Positions 1-11,100 of a DNA stretch of 64,000 bases are shown piece after piece. The notes beneath the pieces are model-generated. The model worked only from the letters and a program-made list of their open reading frames with translations, searched no databases and was not told the DNA's origin. The DNA comes from Hibiscus mutabilis (taxonomy: Eukaryota > Streptophyta > Magnoliopsida > Malvales > Malvaceae), in assembly GCA_019671005.1 (NCBI GenBank), contig CM033744.1:39372022-39436021 (forward strand), given 5' to 3'. A program made the position numbers and the translations under genes. Each line of letters begins with the position of its first letter. Within the stretch, counting starts at the first letter, position 1.

Positions 1-923
1 TTGACAAGTAACGGCTGGGACATGTTTACAAGCAGGGCACAACAAGTGTAAACGATGGTCGGATTACCACGAACTGTCTCTATCGTTCTTACGGTTTCCA
101 TGTCGTTTATTGCTCGGAGTGGTGGCCCATGACTCATGGTTTTGAGAGTCGATACAGAAACTGATGAAGCACAGTTAGGAGTCCGTGACTAAGGTGAATG
201 CAATCCCAAACGGGGGAAAGAAAGAAAAAGAAGGTTCATTTCACTTCAAAATCCCTCACTGCACAAATAAAAAGCAAAAGATTCCTTGGCCATGCCATTG
301 GATTTCCACTAACCGCAATATCTCAAAGAATTCAATATATTTAATGATGGTATTGGTGACCTTCTATACATGCAGAATACTTGTGATTTAGGTCGACTTC
401 AATGCAATATGATTTTGATTAGTTAATGATAAAAGTCGAGCATCTTTCGCCTTATCTGCAAGGAAAACGACTTCCTTCAGCAGGTTCTATTTTGATAATG
501 TTGATGAATTACCAGCTATTCTAACCACAATAATGGCATTTGGAGTTTGAGGAGGGAAAAGAAAAATGGGAAGGAGGAAACTGAAAGCATTCTCTCTTTA
601 CTTGCAATTATTAGAAGAGAATCAGATTCTTCCCTAAATAGTTTCCATGTCCATAAATAATTCAAAAATTTACGTGTACATATATCATATGTAGTTGGTT
701 TCAGATTTTAATTAGGGTATACACATATGTTATCTACTATGATCGGGGTGAATTCAGAAATTTAAACTTGGTAGTTCATTGATCGGTGTAATAATGTATT
801 GATGAGGAACAATTGTTGTGCAAGCAAATATGATTTATAGTTGGGTAAACTACAAATAATTTTTATTTAAGGACTTATTTTTTGTTTAAGAAAAATAATT
901 GCTGACTAATATTTTTTGAAGAT
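1..923. other. Intergenic, no gene recognised
   Basis: AT-rich DNA. The short ORF at 185-391 has no recognisable domain or signal peptide and I do not call it. A stretch of about 30 bp at 710-740 (starting AATTAGGGTATACA) is repeated at about 1309-1340, on the other side of the fold-back element. Confidence 0.6.
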
Positions 924-1195
924 AAACTGCACTAAATACCACTAGACTTTAAGTTTAATACTGATTATACCACTAAACCAAAAATTGATGTTATTTTAGC
1001 ACTGAACTTTAGTTTATTTATCGGGCCATTAAAATCATGATGTGAACAAATCTCAATGGTTCGTTTTCGACAATGTTGAGTTATTTTAATGACCCAATGA
1101 AATAATTGAAGCTTAAACTAAAGTTCAGTGGTAAAATTTTAATTAGTGATATAATCTATATTAAACTTAATGTTTAATGGTATCTAGTGTAGTTT
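924..1195. repeat. Fold-back MITE-like element
   Basis: The two halves are inverted copies. The left arm begins AAACTGCACTAAATACCACT and the right arm, read in reverse complement, begins AAACTACACTAGATACCATT. The pairing continues for more than 100 bp with mismatches through the matching ACTTTAAGTTTAATA and TTAAGTTTAATATA blocks. No ORF is inside. This is a non-autonomous inverted-repeat element; its superfamily cannot be set because no clean target duplication is visible. Confidence 0.75.
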
Positions 1196-1654
1196 ATGCT
1201 AAATGGTAGGTCAAAGAACCTACCTGCTCTAAGGTGCATCCGCCCTGAACATGATGTGTAAATGTTAATTATTGCTATAATCCAGAATTTTTTTAATGTA
1301 ATTAGCTTAATTAGGGTATACATATATGTTAGCTACCATGCATGTAATACACACTAGCATGATAATTAAATTATTCATTCATTTTAGTTAAGTTAAATCA
1401 TTATACTTTCAAATGCAACGTGGATAAGCTCTAGCCTTGAAGATTAAAGAAAAAACAAACTCTAAATCATTTGAGAATACAACAATGGAGAAACTCTAGG
1501 ACAAAACGACCTGATAAAACCTAATAATGGCTAATTAATGAAACAGTGAGCATGGGTGAACAAGGTGGCAACCCTGCTTCGAAACTGAGCTGACGATCTG
1601 ACTATCTTGTTCCTTGTGCGTCCGGATCGCCTCGTTATTGATGAATGGTGGCCC
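1196..1654. other. Intergenic, downstream of proline-rich gene
   Basis: AT-rich DNA between the fold-back element and the stop codon of the minus-strand proline-rich protein gene. It presumably holds that gene's 3' UTR. Nothing else is recognised. Confidence 0.5.
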
Positions 1655-2320
1655 TTAAAGAGGAGGACAAATGAAACCAGGAGGAGGATTTTTCCCACAC
1701 GTTATTAAAGCTTGAAGAGCAAGGGGAATGAAGATGTTAAGGTTTAGGAGCTTAAGCCTTATAGCAGTGCAAAGACAAACTGCTGCTTCAAGCTCTAGTA
1801 AACCTCCCAGCACCGGGCAGCAAGCGTTCTCAACTGGGTTTCCTAACCCAATGTGCACCAATCCTCCGAGCACGTCCACGCAGAGTCCTAGCTTAAGTGC
1901 ATTAACCGGGCATGTTGGTTGCGTAGTTGGTGGAGCAGGAGTGCTACTGCTACCCCCACCTCCACCTCCACCGCCACCACCCCCTCCTCCGCCTCCGCCT
2001 CCACCACCACCACCACCTCCTCCTCCTCCTCCTCCAGAAGGTGGACTGCCGGTGTAAGGTGGATAAGGAGAAGAAGGTGGTGGGATTGTAACGGGAGGGT
2101 TTGTTATTGGTGGAACAAAAACAGGTGGTCTTGGCGGCATTACCTTTGGGGCGCCTCCATGTCTCGGCGGATGCTTTATTTTAGGGTTACCGGGGTGTTT
2201 TGGACGGTGATATGGGGGAGGGTGTGGTTGTGTGCATGGCGCACAAGCATAAATGGGCGGCAACGACACAAACATGAGAACCAACAAGATGAAAAACATG
2301 GCAGTGATCTTCCAAGCCAT
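1655..2320 (-). CDS. Hybrid proline-rich protein (HyPRP) with 8-cysteine LTP-like domain
   Basis: A single-exon gene for a 221-residue secreted protein, probably of the cell wall. Residues 1-25 form a signal peptide (hydrophobic core FFILLVLMFVSLPP, cleavage near YA/CA). Residues 26 to about 95 are rich in proline and histidine, with PPR, PPV and PPI motifs. A run of 28 glycines follows, then SSSTPAPP. The C-terminal part is the eight-cysteine domain: TCPV, GLCV, a CC pair, CLC, ITC and FIC give the C-C-CC-CxC-C-C pattern. This matches the hybrid proline-rich or 36.4-kDa proline-rich protein family, which acts in wall structure, growth and stress; no enzyme activity is expected. The ATG at 2320 gives the signal peptide directly. 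A TATA box lies about 60 bp upstream. The opposite strand carries long shadow ORFs (polyproline) that are not genes. Length and integrity look normal. The very long glycine run is unusual and may vary in length. Confidence 0.92.
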   Translation of the reverse strand: MAWKITAMFFILLVLMFVSLPPIYACAPCTQPHPPPYHRPKHPGNPKIKHPPRHGGAPKVMPPRPPVFVPPITNPPVTIPPPSSPYPPYTGSPPSGGGGGGGGGGGGGGGGGGGGGGGGGGGGSSSTPAPPTTQPTCPVNALKLGLCVDVLGGLVHIGLGNPVENACCPVLGGLLELEAAVCLCTAIRLKLLNLNIFIPLALQALITCGKNPPPGFICPPL

Positions 2321-2380
2321 GACTTAGAGTTCCGAGATTGTTCCCCCTTGAGTCTTGATATGCTCTGGATCAAAACAAAC

Positions 2381-2388
2381 TATATATA
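2381..2388 (-). promoter_or_regulatory. TATA box of the proline-rich protein gene
   Basis: TATATATA read on the minus strand, about 60 bp upstream of the ATG at 2320. This leaves room for a short leader of about 30 nt. Confidence 0.6.
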
Positions 2389-2399
2389 GCTGAACTTTA

Positions 2400-3046
2400 C
2401 GTATAAGTTTAACCCGTGACTGTTTACAGCCTTACAAATTTACCTGTTGAAGAAAATGGGGGATGCGTTTTCCAAGAGCTGCTGAAGTTGAAAAAGAAAT
2501 TGAAGATTTTGGAACGGTGTAGGTGTTTTGCAAACTACAATGTCCTATCCGTGACTATTGAGCTCAGTTTTGAATCCGTGAATGAGTGTTTGATTTCTGA
2601 GCCGCTGCAGGTTCAGTTCAGTTTGCAGATTTCCATGACCTATTCTTTGTTTGTTTCTCTTTTCTATCTTCATTTTCTTTTCTTTTCATCGTTTTGAACG
2701 CCTTTGGGCATTAGGTTTTAGCTTTTTCCTGGGTTACTTCTGCAATTTCGTTTTGATATATATCTCCTAATTAACAAATGATTTTTCGAACTGAGTATTT
2801 TATTGCCAAGCATCCTCTATCATTCACGAGGTAGCTAGGGTTTTGCATTTTCCTGTTGCACTGTGTATATATTTTTCCCTCTCCGTTACTTTCACTAATC
2901 GAACATGTGAAATATCATTCTTTGTTGCATTCTATTTAATTATAATCGATAAATATTTTTTTACAATACCTAAATTACACATAATCTCTTTGTACCTTGA
3001 AATCGAAGACAATTATAGTTAAGTACATTTGAACCCAAATCTCCCA
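2400..3046. other. Intergenic
   Basis: The 93-codon ORF at 2416-2697 has no known domain and a low-complexity Phe/Leu/Ser tail, and I do not call it as a gene. The rest is AT-rich with nothing recognised. Confidence 0.5.
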
Positions 3047-3228
3047 GAGGAAAAATTATTAGATGGACTTGGCTTACCACGTTATCCATGGTCTCATCCA
3101 ATAATAAATTTCCATCTTATTTTTTTTTTCAAGGTGTATCTTCACCTCTTTCCTATTAAATGAATGAATCTTATTGGATGAGACCATGAATGACGTGGTG
3201 AGCCAGGACCATGTAATAATTTCTCCTC
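3047..3228. repeat. MITE with ~60-bp terminal inverted repeats
   Basis: The left arm (3047-3110) starts GAGGAAAAATTATTAGATGG and contains CCATGGTCTCATCCAATAA. The right arm (about 3166-3228), reverse complemented, starts GAGGAGAAATTATTACATGG and contains CATGGTCTCATCCAATAAGA. The spacer is about 55 bp with no coding potential. The target duplication is not clear. Confidence 0.8.
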
Positions 3229-3875
3229 CGAGAGGTATCATCATAATTTAAGACTCACCCGGCTCAAATATATTTTTTTGTATTATTAAAAGAATATATA
3301 AATATATATAATTTTACAAATATTATAATACCCATATTGAATAATTTTACAAATATTATTTACTTTCAATATGACAAATAATTTTTCAACTCATGGAATT
3401 TGAATACTCTTAAAATTTTATTTACCCAAAATTAGTTACAAATGCTAATATATTAAAAAAATCTAAATATTTAAACATTTTTAAAATTTATTAATAAATG
3501 TTGGATGCAATGACTAGTCATATTACATTCCGAACAAGAGGATGAGAGTTCAAATATTAGAGGTGATGTTGGTAAGAGAATCCTCCACTAAAAAAAAAAC
3601 TTTAAAATGAACATAAAAAGTGGTTATAGTAAAAAATGAAATAATGTTCTCTATAAGACTAAGATTTGAGAAACTTATCAGCAAAATGTACATAAATTTT
3701 ATCTAATGGTAAAAACAAATTAGATGCTAAAATAACACTTTAGTGTGTACTTTCTTGCTACAACGCCATGATCCCCAAATTGGGTATACGATCTGTGAAA
3801 CACCACTGGGTTTCAAGTTGGCTTGCTGGATTAACAGAAATGGCACAATAATAGAACTAGCGTGGACCTAACATC

Positions 3876-3878
<3 letters not shown>

Positions 3879-3912
<34 letters not shown>
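3879..3912. repeat. (AT)n microsatellite
   Basis: A run of about 17 AT dinucleotides directly abuts the MITE that begins at 3913. Confidence 0.95.
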
Positions 3913-3915
<3 letters not shown>

Positions 3916-4128
3916 CCCCTTACACAATGTAAAATTTAAAAGTGTTACACTTTTTTTTGGGCCTTTGGATAAAGGTAAATGAATGGATGAGATTAACAAT
4001 ACAAAATGTAAAGATTATCTCTTAAAAAAATAAAAAAATAATATTAGCCATTTATTACCCTCATCCAACAGTCAAAAAAGAGTGTAAAAATAATTCAATT
4101 TTACATTGTATAAGTTAATCCTAACACT
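3913..4128. repeat. (TA)n-associated MITE
   Basis: Terminal segments are GATCCCCTTACACAATGTAA and, at the right end in reverse complement, TTAACTTATACAATGTAAAA. The interior has GGATGAGATTAACA and ATTACCCTCATCCAACAG, which are inverted to each other. It is flanked on the left by a long (AT)n run and on the right by TATATATA. It is related to the cluster at 28.4-29.3 kb (TTACACAGTGTAAGAG ends, GATGGATGAAAT interior), so it belongs to the same family. Confidence 0.7.
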
Positions 4129-4191
4129 ATATATATAGGATCCTAACCAATATATAGAAAAATACTTTAATTCACAAGTTTGTGTCAATTA

Positions 4192-4418
4192 AAATTTTGA
4201 TACACATACTGTGTAAAATTATTTTTACACAAGCATGCATATTTACACTATAAAACTCAAATCCTAAATTTCTAACCCTAACCCTAAAAAACTAAACCCT
4301 AAACCTTAACCTTTATACCATAAATTTTAAACCCTACGACCTAAACCCCTAAACTCTAAACTACACCTCTAACCCCTAGAACTAAAAGGCACAGTTTATA
4401 CGGCTTGTGTATCAATTT
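4192..4418 (-). repeat. MITE filled with CCCTAAA-like sequence
   Basis: The ends are ATTTTGATACACATACTGTG at the left and, in reverse complement at the right, AATTGATACACAAGCCGTA. Between them lie about 120 bp of degenerate telomere-like repeats (CTAACCCTAACCCTAA, AAACCCTAAACC). Copies with the same ends and the same interior in the other orientation occur at about 17586, 43234 and 63630. There is no ORF. Confidence 0.75.
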
Positions 4419-5290
4419 TTTTTTATATATTATATGTATATATTACTTTTGAGAGAAAACATAAACTACAATATAATGATTCCAAGAAAGGGGATTTGGT
4501 TAGAACAATCTTCCGAAATTATTTTCATTCTATATCATCAACTGTAAGCCACTGGCACCAGCATGAGACAGACCTGTAATTATTTTATATAAAGTCTGTA
4601 ATATGTACATTTCAAACAATGATTAATATCTTTAATCATCCTTCTCATCAACTTTTGCCAATGATCAGGTCTGCAATAGAGGTGTTCATATTTAACTAAC
4701 ATACTACAACGGTTAACCTGTAAGTTTTGTTCATAGTGTAATTAAATGATAATGTCCGAAGATAATGCGTTCATCTCATTATGGTTAACCAAAATACTAC
4801 AACAGTTAACATGAACAACCCTAGTCTGCAACATATTGAATCTCATCTCAATTAAAATTCTCACTTCTCTGTCCAAACGCTTCAAATTAATAACATATAA
4901 TATTATGTAAAATGGTTCAGACTTGAGACGTAGAAATGAACAAATCATACTATATCTTTCTAATGTACATGGACACAAATCGATTTCAGAGGAAATAGAC
5001 AGCAATTAACACTTCGATTGAATTTATTCTGAAACATAAAAATGGACAACCGTTCAACTACAAGGATGATCTTCATGAATATCATAATCTGTAACAAATA
5101 ATCAAGCATCATATTCGTAAGTCTTCCGAGATTTTGTACGGCAAGGCGGCCATGCACATTTGTTCAAAATGTTTGTTTCAGCAACAAACCCACAAGTTAC
5201 ATTATTTAACTGTTGAGTTCCAAAAGTAAATGAAACACAGGAGAGACAAGTGACACAACAATACCATATGAATTGCTGGTTCAGATCAAC
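4419..5290. other. Intergenic, downstream of the NDUFB8-type gene
   Basis: AT-rich DNA. The segments ACTAACATACTACAACGGTTAACC at about 4697 and ACCAAAATACTACAACAGTTAAC at about 4788 are near copies of each other. Short minus-strand ORFs here have no domain. The 3' UTR of the minus-strand gene should lie at the right edge. Confidence 0.4.
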
Positions 5291-7158
5291 CTATGGTTCT
5301 CCACCTAGCTCCACCCGGAGGTTGTCATACGGATACACTTTAGGTGCCTGATTAACAGTAGGAGAAAAAATCAATCATCATAAGTATTAAAATATGTTGC
5401 CAGCAAGCAACACAACTTTAAGAGTGTAACAAACCAATTAATTCTAGCCAGCAACAACAATTTTAAGCCAAATTTAAGAAATGTAAATCAAATATACTTC
5501 TGTCTACCAGACTTTTATGGTTACAAAGGACACACTATGCAAAATGAAGATTAATGTCTCAGTAACAAAAGAAATTAAAATCCATATATGAAATAAAATA
5601 TATATAAGCAATCTTTCGAAACAGAGATCACTAAACCACATGCAGGTATTATTGATTAAACTTTTGTCTGCCATATCCCAAGAAGAACGCAATTTGAAAT
5701 ATTACGAAAACAAAATATCTAATTGCCAGTTGGACCATAGAGCTTATGTTCAACTGTTTTCTCCTCGGGTTCCTTAAAACCGTAGGCATATCCACATATT
5801 ATAATTATCATTTATCAAACAATCCATTTGAGATGTCTGAGGAAGTGTCATCAAGGACGGAGCCCTGTACAATATGGTATTGTTTATGTATATGTATATA
5901 TATTTTAAAAAATGGATTAATTATAGATCCCCCACTTTCAGATATTTATGTTCCCCCCCCCCAACCCCTATTCCTGGCTCCATCCCTGAGTGTCATGGTA
6001 GTGCTTCTGATCCCTCAAGTACAGGGATGAATGGAAACCATCCAGCAAGTGCCTTTTGCAAGCCCCAAAACAATTTTTCATCTTTGCTAACTAAACATTT
6101 AGAGAATATAAAAACACCAGCTGGTGGATCAATAAGGTAGACAGCCAAAGTAGTCTCCATTCCAAGACAAGGGTTCATCTAAAAAATTCAATGTTAAACT
6201 GGGTACTGGCAATTCTGGTTACGTTTCCAGGTTCATTAAAAAAGGAATCAAGAACAAAAGACATGGATCATATATCATGAAATTGAGCAAAGTTCTTTCT
6301 CAAGTTATAAAAGATTGTTGACAACAGGCTAGAGTCCTCAGTCCTCTACAAAGAAATATCTTCCATTCTGAGTTCTGATGTGTGAAGTTAAAATAATTCA
6401 GATAACAAATCCCCAATTCTATGATCACCACCAACTTCAGCACGATATTCATTTTTTCTTAGCAGACAAGTGACACTAAGGTGACATGGCATGTGATTCA
6501 ATCAGTATCCTAGCACACCCATAAACACCACCAAAGCTACAAACTAATATCACATGAAGAAATTCATGAGCTACAAAGAAAACTAAACTGAAACAAGGCA
6601 AAATCAGATATCCAGTCAGATTTTTCTTCTTTTTTTACTTACAAATGGAATTTTAGAGGCTTTATCATTCCACCAAGCTAACATCCCCAAAGATGCAAAG
6701 AAGCTCAAACCTCCACACATCCAAGCCAATGCCTCATACTATTCTCAGCAAATGAAATGAATAAAATGGATCAGAACGCATAAATTAGGGCAATAAACAG
6801 AATCTCAATTTCTGCAAATAGTCCGAAATTCCACAAGGATAATCATAAGCTGGGTCTTAAAAAACTTATACCTTTCCGACAGTATCAGCGATTCGATCTA
6901 TGCAAGGTTCTGGAAATGCAGTTCCATTGTCCCAAGTTAGCTCGTCATTTACAGGAAGCTGAAGCGTCAAAAACAGGCATAAATATGCTAGGGTTTTGGG
7001 TTAATTGTTTTAATACACTCGATGAATAAATCAGGAAACCTATAGATTGATGGGAGACCCATGCCGGAACGGAGACGAAGAGAGGAAGCAGCGGAGCGTG
7101 AAACGATGCTGTTCCCGCCCATGATCTTTGATGCCACGTTGCTCAATCTTACTGCCAT
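5291..7158 (-). CDS. NADH dehydrogenase 1 beta subcomplex subunit 8-type (NDUFB8/ASHI), complex I
   Basis: Four exons on the minus strand: 7158-7040, 6958-6872, 6738-6643 and 5347-5291, all with GT-AG borders. Exon 1 encodes MAVRLSNVASKIMGGN..., a mitochondrial presequence-like start ending ...GMGLPSIY. Exon 2 encodes LPVNDELTWDNGTAFPEPCI...TVGK. Exon 3 carries the membrane segment (YEALAWMCGGLSFFASLGML) and ends NDKASKIPF. Exon 4 encodes APKVYPYDNLRVELGGEP and a stop. These match the plant complex I membrane-arm subunit of about 125 residues; the product would sit in the inner mitochondrial membrane. Exons 2 to 4 join in frame. The exon 1 to exon 2 join does not: the donor at 7039 leaves two bases, which brings a stop into exon 2. 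About ten residues that the family has before LPVNDEL (a GKHIVPDKP-like stretch, from memory) are not found. The copy may be damaged, or a small exon or sequence error is involved. Confidence 0.8.
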
Positions 7159-7249
7159 TTTTCCTTTTCTTTCTTCCCCTTCGCTTTCTCTAGAACCAAA
7201 CAGTAGTTTGCTACCGGAATTTTTCGTTTTTTGAACTCTATTGAGTAAA

Positions 7250-8185
7250 TTAATGTGTAGTAATGTGGAGTCTTGATAACACCAAAACCAATTGGCCCAT
7301 CAGTGGGATAGAGAAATGAATACCATAAACCAAATGGAACGGGCTCTTAGCCCATCAACCCATTTTGATAATAACATTAAGAATATTTTTTGATAAATTT
7401 TAAATCTAATCCTAATCCTAATTATATTTAGAGGGGAGAGAAAGAGATACTTTAGAAGAAGAAAATGGAATATTTTTAGTGAGTCTAGAACCTATGACAT
7501 AAAGAAATGCGAGAGAACAAAAATGAGCAGTTTGACCAACCGGCTAAATGTGCTTACTCATTAAGAATGTATATCCACTATAGGAGATAAATTTGTTTGA
7601 CTATTGTCTATGAAATATATATAATATTATTTTTGAAATTTTATATTTATAGACATAATAAACATCAAATAATAAATTTTATATTTATAGAGATACCATG
7701 GCGTCTCATTCTTAGTGAACAAAAAAATAGTGCACATATCTTAAATACACACAATTGATGCTTATAGTAGAAAAATATTAAAAAAATCTTAGTTAAGGGA
7801 AAAAATGCTTTTTATTTCGTATAACATGTCATCGCATAAAATCTTATCAACGTAACAATAAATAAAAATATTAAATATCGAGATGGGTCAAATAATTAAA
7901 CTTTAAATTACAAAGACATATTAAGTATTTAAACTCAAATTTTGGAATAAATTTTAATTTATCTAATATTTGAATTTATAAGAACTTAAAGTGTCATTAG
8001 ACTAAAAAATTGAAAGACCAAATTAAAATTTCAAAAAATTTAATTAAAAATATTAAGAAAAATTAATGTTTAACACAAATTTATAAAAAAAAATCAAGTT
8101 TTTTTTATTTAACTACTAATATAAGATTCATTTAGGACGAATTCAAGTCAAATTTTATATTTTTAATATAAGACTACCTTTACAG
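7250..8185. other. Intergenic AT-rich DNA
   Basis: No gene is seen. It should hold the promoter of the minus-strand complex I gene at its left edge, and whatever now precedes the YbaK-like gene at its right edge. The right part (7740-8170) is very rich in A and T and shows no exon that could supply a start for the next gene. Confidence 0.5.
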
Positions 8186-11100
8186 TTCAATTTTCTACGG
8201 TGGTGCCTGCTCCGATGTCGAAGCTCGCCTTTCCGATATTCTAAGGTCCAATGGCGTCAACGACTTCATTTTCAAGAGAGTCGCCTCCGATTATTATGAC
8301 TGGCCTCTCGAGTCCCACCGCGACGCCCTCGGCGCCGCCTCTGTCCATCATCTTTGCAAAAGCATCGTTTTGGTAATTTTACTATTTTACTTCAAATTGA
8401 TAATTGATCAATTACTTGCAATTTGTGTTTTTCTTTCTTTCTTAATTATCTACGAGTTTCTAATTTGATTACGAGCATGAGATGCTGATTACTGAATCTA
8501 TGTGAATTTCTTTAATTTCCTGCTATTTCCTTGTCATTAGTTTGTTTTTTATCATTAGATTCAAATAATTAGCGATAATTGTGAGATTGAGAAGCAACTA
8601 AGTAGTGCACCTAGATTTTTCTTTTAAAATATAATGATGGATTTATTTCATTACAATGCCTAACCACATATTGAAGATAGATCATTTGAAGTAGTGTAGA
8701 AGGCGAAAAAGTTGGCTTGCTTTAGTTAAGGAGGAGAAATGCAAATATCTTTTAATCTTGTAAAAAACGGTTGATATTGTGCACTTGCAGAGCTAGTGAC
8801 TTGACCTGTCCTATGGCTTCTTGTGGCTGACTGGCTGTAATGTCAAATGGAGCTTGCCTAACCAACTTGTGATGGTCACTTTTGAGTTGATATGACTTGT
8901 TGTCTTACACCTTCTACGAGTGGAAATTAATGATTCTGTAATGAATATGTTGTTAGGATGACCAAATGTTTGAATTTCTGGTATGAACATTGAAATATAA
9001 CCTTTTCCCCCCCTTTTGCTGTAGTACATTTTAGCATTCAACATCATATTTGTATGAAATATAAATAATACATCAGTACCTGTCTTGGGTTTTGCTTAGT
9101 TGGTCCATGTTCGAAGATAAACATTTTCTGTTGTAACGGGTTTCATGTGGATTGCCGAAGATGGTTTTATGGGTGATTGGGTATTAGAAGAGAGTTAAAA
9201 CATTAAACTGCAAATCATTCAGAGCATATTCATGAATCAGAGGGGAGTGGAGACAAAGATGGAAATAAATATAGGCAGTGATACCTTGAAAACGTGCTGT
9301 TCAATCTGGAAAGCTGATTTACCAATTGCAGACTGTTCTCAGTATTCAACATATTTGACACCCACCTACTTTCACTCCTTCCATTTTTATGTTGGCTTTT
9401 CATTTTCTAGTGTAAAAGACCATAAGTTGATTTGCTCATTTTAATCTACCAAACTCTTTACTAGGGCTGCTTTATGTGCTCAGGTGAATACTCAAGCCTC
9501 GTCGAACGTAATTGATTGTAGTGATCGAAACAATTCAAAGTATTATGTTGTGGTAGTTCAGGTAACTTCCTTTTCCCTATCCCCCATAAGAAGGATCTGA
9601 CATTTGAACCGTATTATATGTAGTATACTGCTAGATTCAATGCGGAAACTGTCAAAAGTTTTCTCTACGCACTCAACAATGGCAAGATATCAAAGAAGAA
9701 ATTTAACTGTAAGTTTATTTGTTTGTGATCCTCTTTATGATAAAAAGGGCACGTTTAAAATTCAGGGATATTTCTTTGAAATTATTATTGGAGAATTCTA
9801 GCTTTTCTGAAATGAGGTATTTATGCCTAAATAACCAACAGAAACATCAAACATGTGACTCTAATGAGGATTCAAAGCACACATATGTAGCAGCCAAGAG
9901 ACACACTTGGTCGGTGTAAAGGTCCTGTCATATTGAGTATAGTTGGTTTCAATAGTATATTCTGGCAGGTTGGTGCCAGTATACATCATTCATGCATTAA
10001 TGCTTGATGCCTTAAGTCTTGATTAAGCTCTTTTTGTGGAAAGAGTGAGGGATTCCTAATTTCCCTTATTTCTTATCAACCTAATTATTTGATACTTTTC
10101 TCAAGACGAATCATATTATAAATTGATTGTTAGTCTTCCAAACCTTCCCTTTGTGTTTTTTTTTGTCATATCCTCTTTCCTATTCATTATTTCAGTTTCG
10201 GAAAGCTAATGAATTTTTATTAGTAATATCATTCCAATGAGTAACAAGAACTTTGATTGCCTATATTTGGTATCCTGCACTTTATGTCAGTCTAGACACG
10301 GCGTAGCTAGTTGGAAATCTGAAGCAGTTTGCATCCCACACAGAGAAGAGTTACTTGTTTAAACATGGGTAGAAATTAGTTCATTTATTGTCAGTTAACT
10401 AGTTTCAGCATGACCTGAATGGTTAATTAAGGAAAGCTAGGAGTAATAAATTGCAAGTTATCACCAACTTACCATTTCAATTTTGGTCTAAATGTTAGTT
10501 CACTTATAGTCATTTGCTGAGGATTTAGTCTAAGCGTCAGCTGAATCATTAATTGAGAGAGAACTAGAGAGTAATAAACTGCAAACCGTTACCAACTCAC
10601 CATTGCTTTTTTGCTTATATGCAAAAGGTGTTGACTAATAGGTGTAATGGTGCTTATGATTGCCGATGCAATAAAGCTATCTGGTGTTCATTATTTCTGA
10701 TTCAACAGCAATACCCATTTGTTTGAATTTTATTAAATCATCTATGAAGATATGAGACGTATTCATAACCCAGCTTATAAAGTTTGCGATTATTTTGTTG
10801 TATGGCCAAGTTGATGATTAATGTTTTGATCTTAATGCTGCCATTTTTTAATATAATTTATGGGCTGAAGATACCATCAAGTTTTGGTGCAATATTGGCT
10901 CCTATCATTCTCTTTATGATTGGAAGATTTATTTAAGGTGGAGATCACCAAAATATTTAGTTAATTATTATACTTGTTTTAAAATAATTCAGTGAGACTT
11001 GCCCCTGAGGAGACATCAATAAAGTTGACTGGCTATGAGCACAATGCAGTTACTTGCATTGGTATGCAAACTGACATTCCAGTAAGTACTCTTTATTGAA

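Noticed and set aside
1728..2389. Two plus-strand ORFs (polyproline and Thr/Ser-rich) opposite the proline-rich protein gene
   Set aside because: They are antisense readings of the Gly/Pro-coding region and lack any domain; the minus frame has a signal peptide and eight spaced cysteines.
2416..2697. 93-codon ORF
   Set aside because: No domain, low-complexity tail, no promoter signal that I could identify.
4260..4380. True interstitial telomere from a chromosome fusion
   Set aside because: The CCCTAAA-like tract is short, degenerate and enclosed by inverted repeats found at other copies, so a mobile element explains it better.
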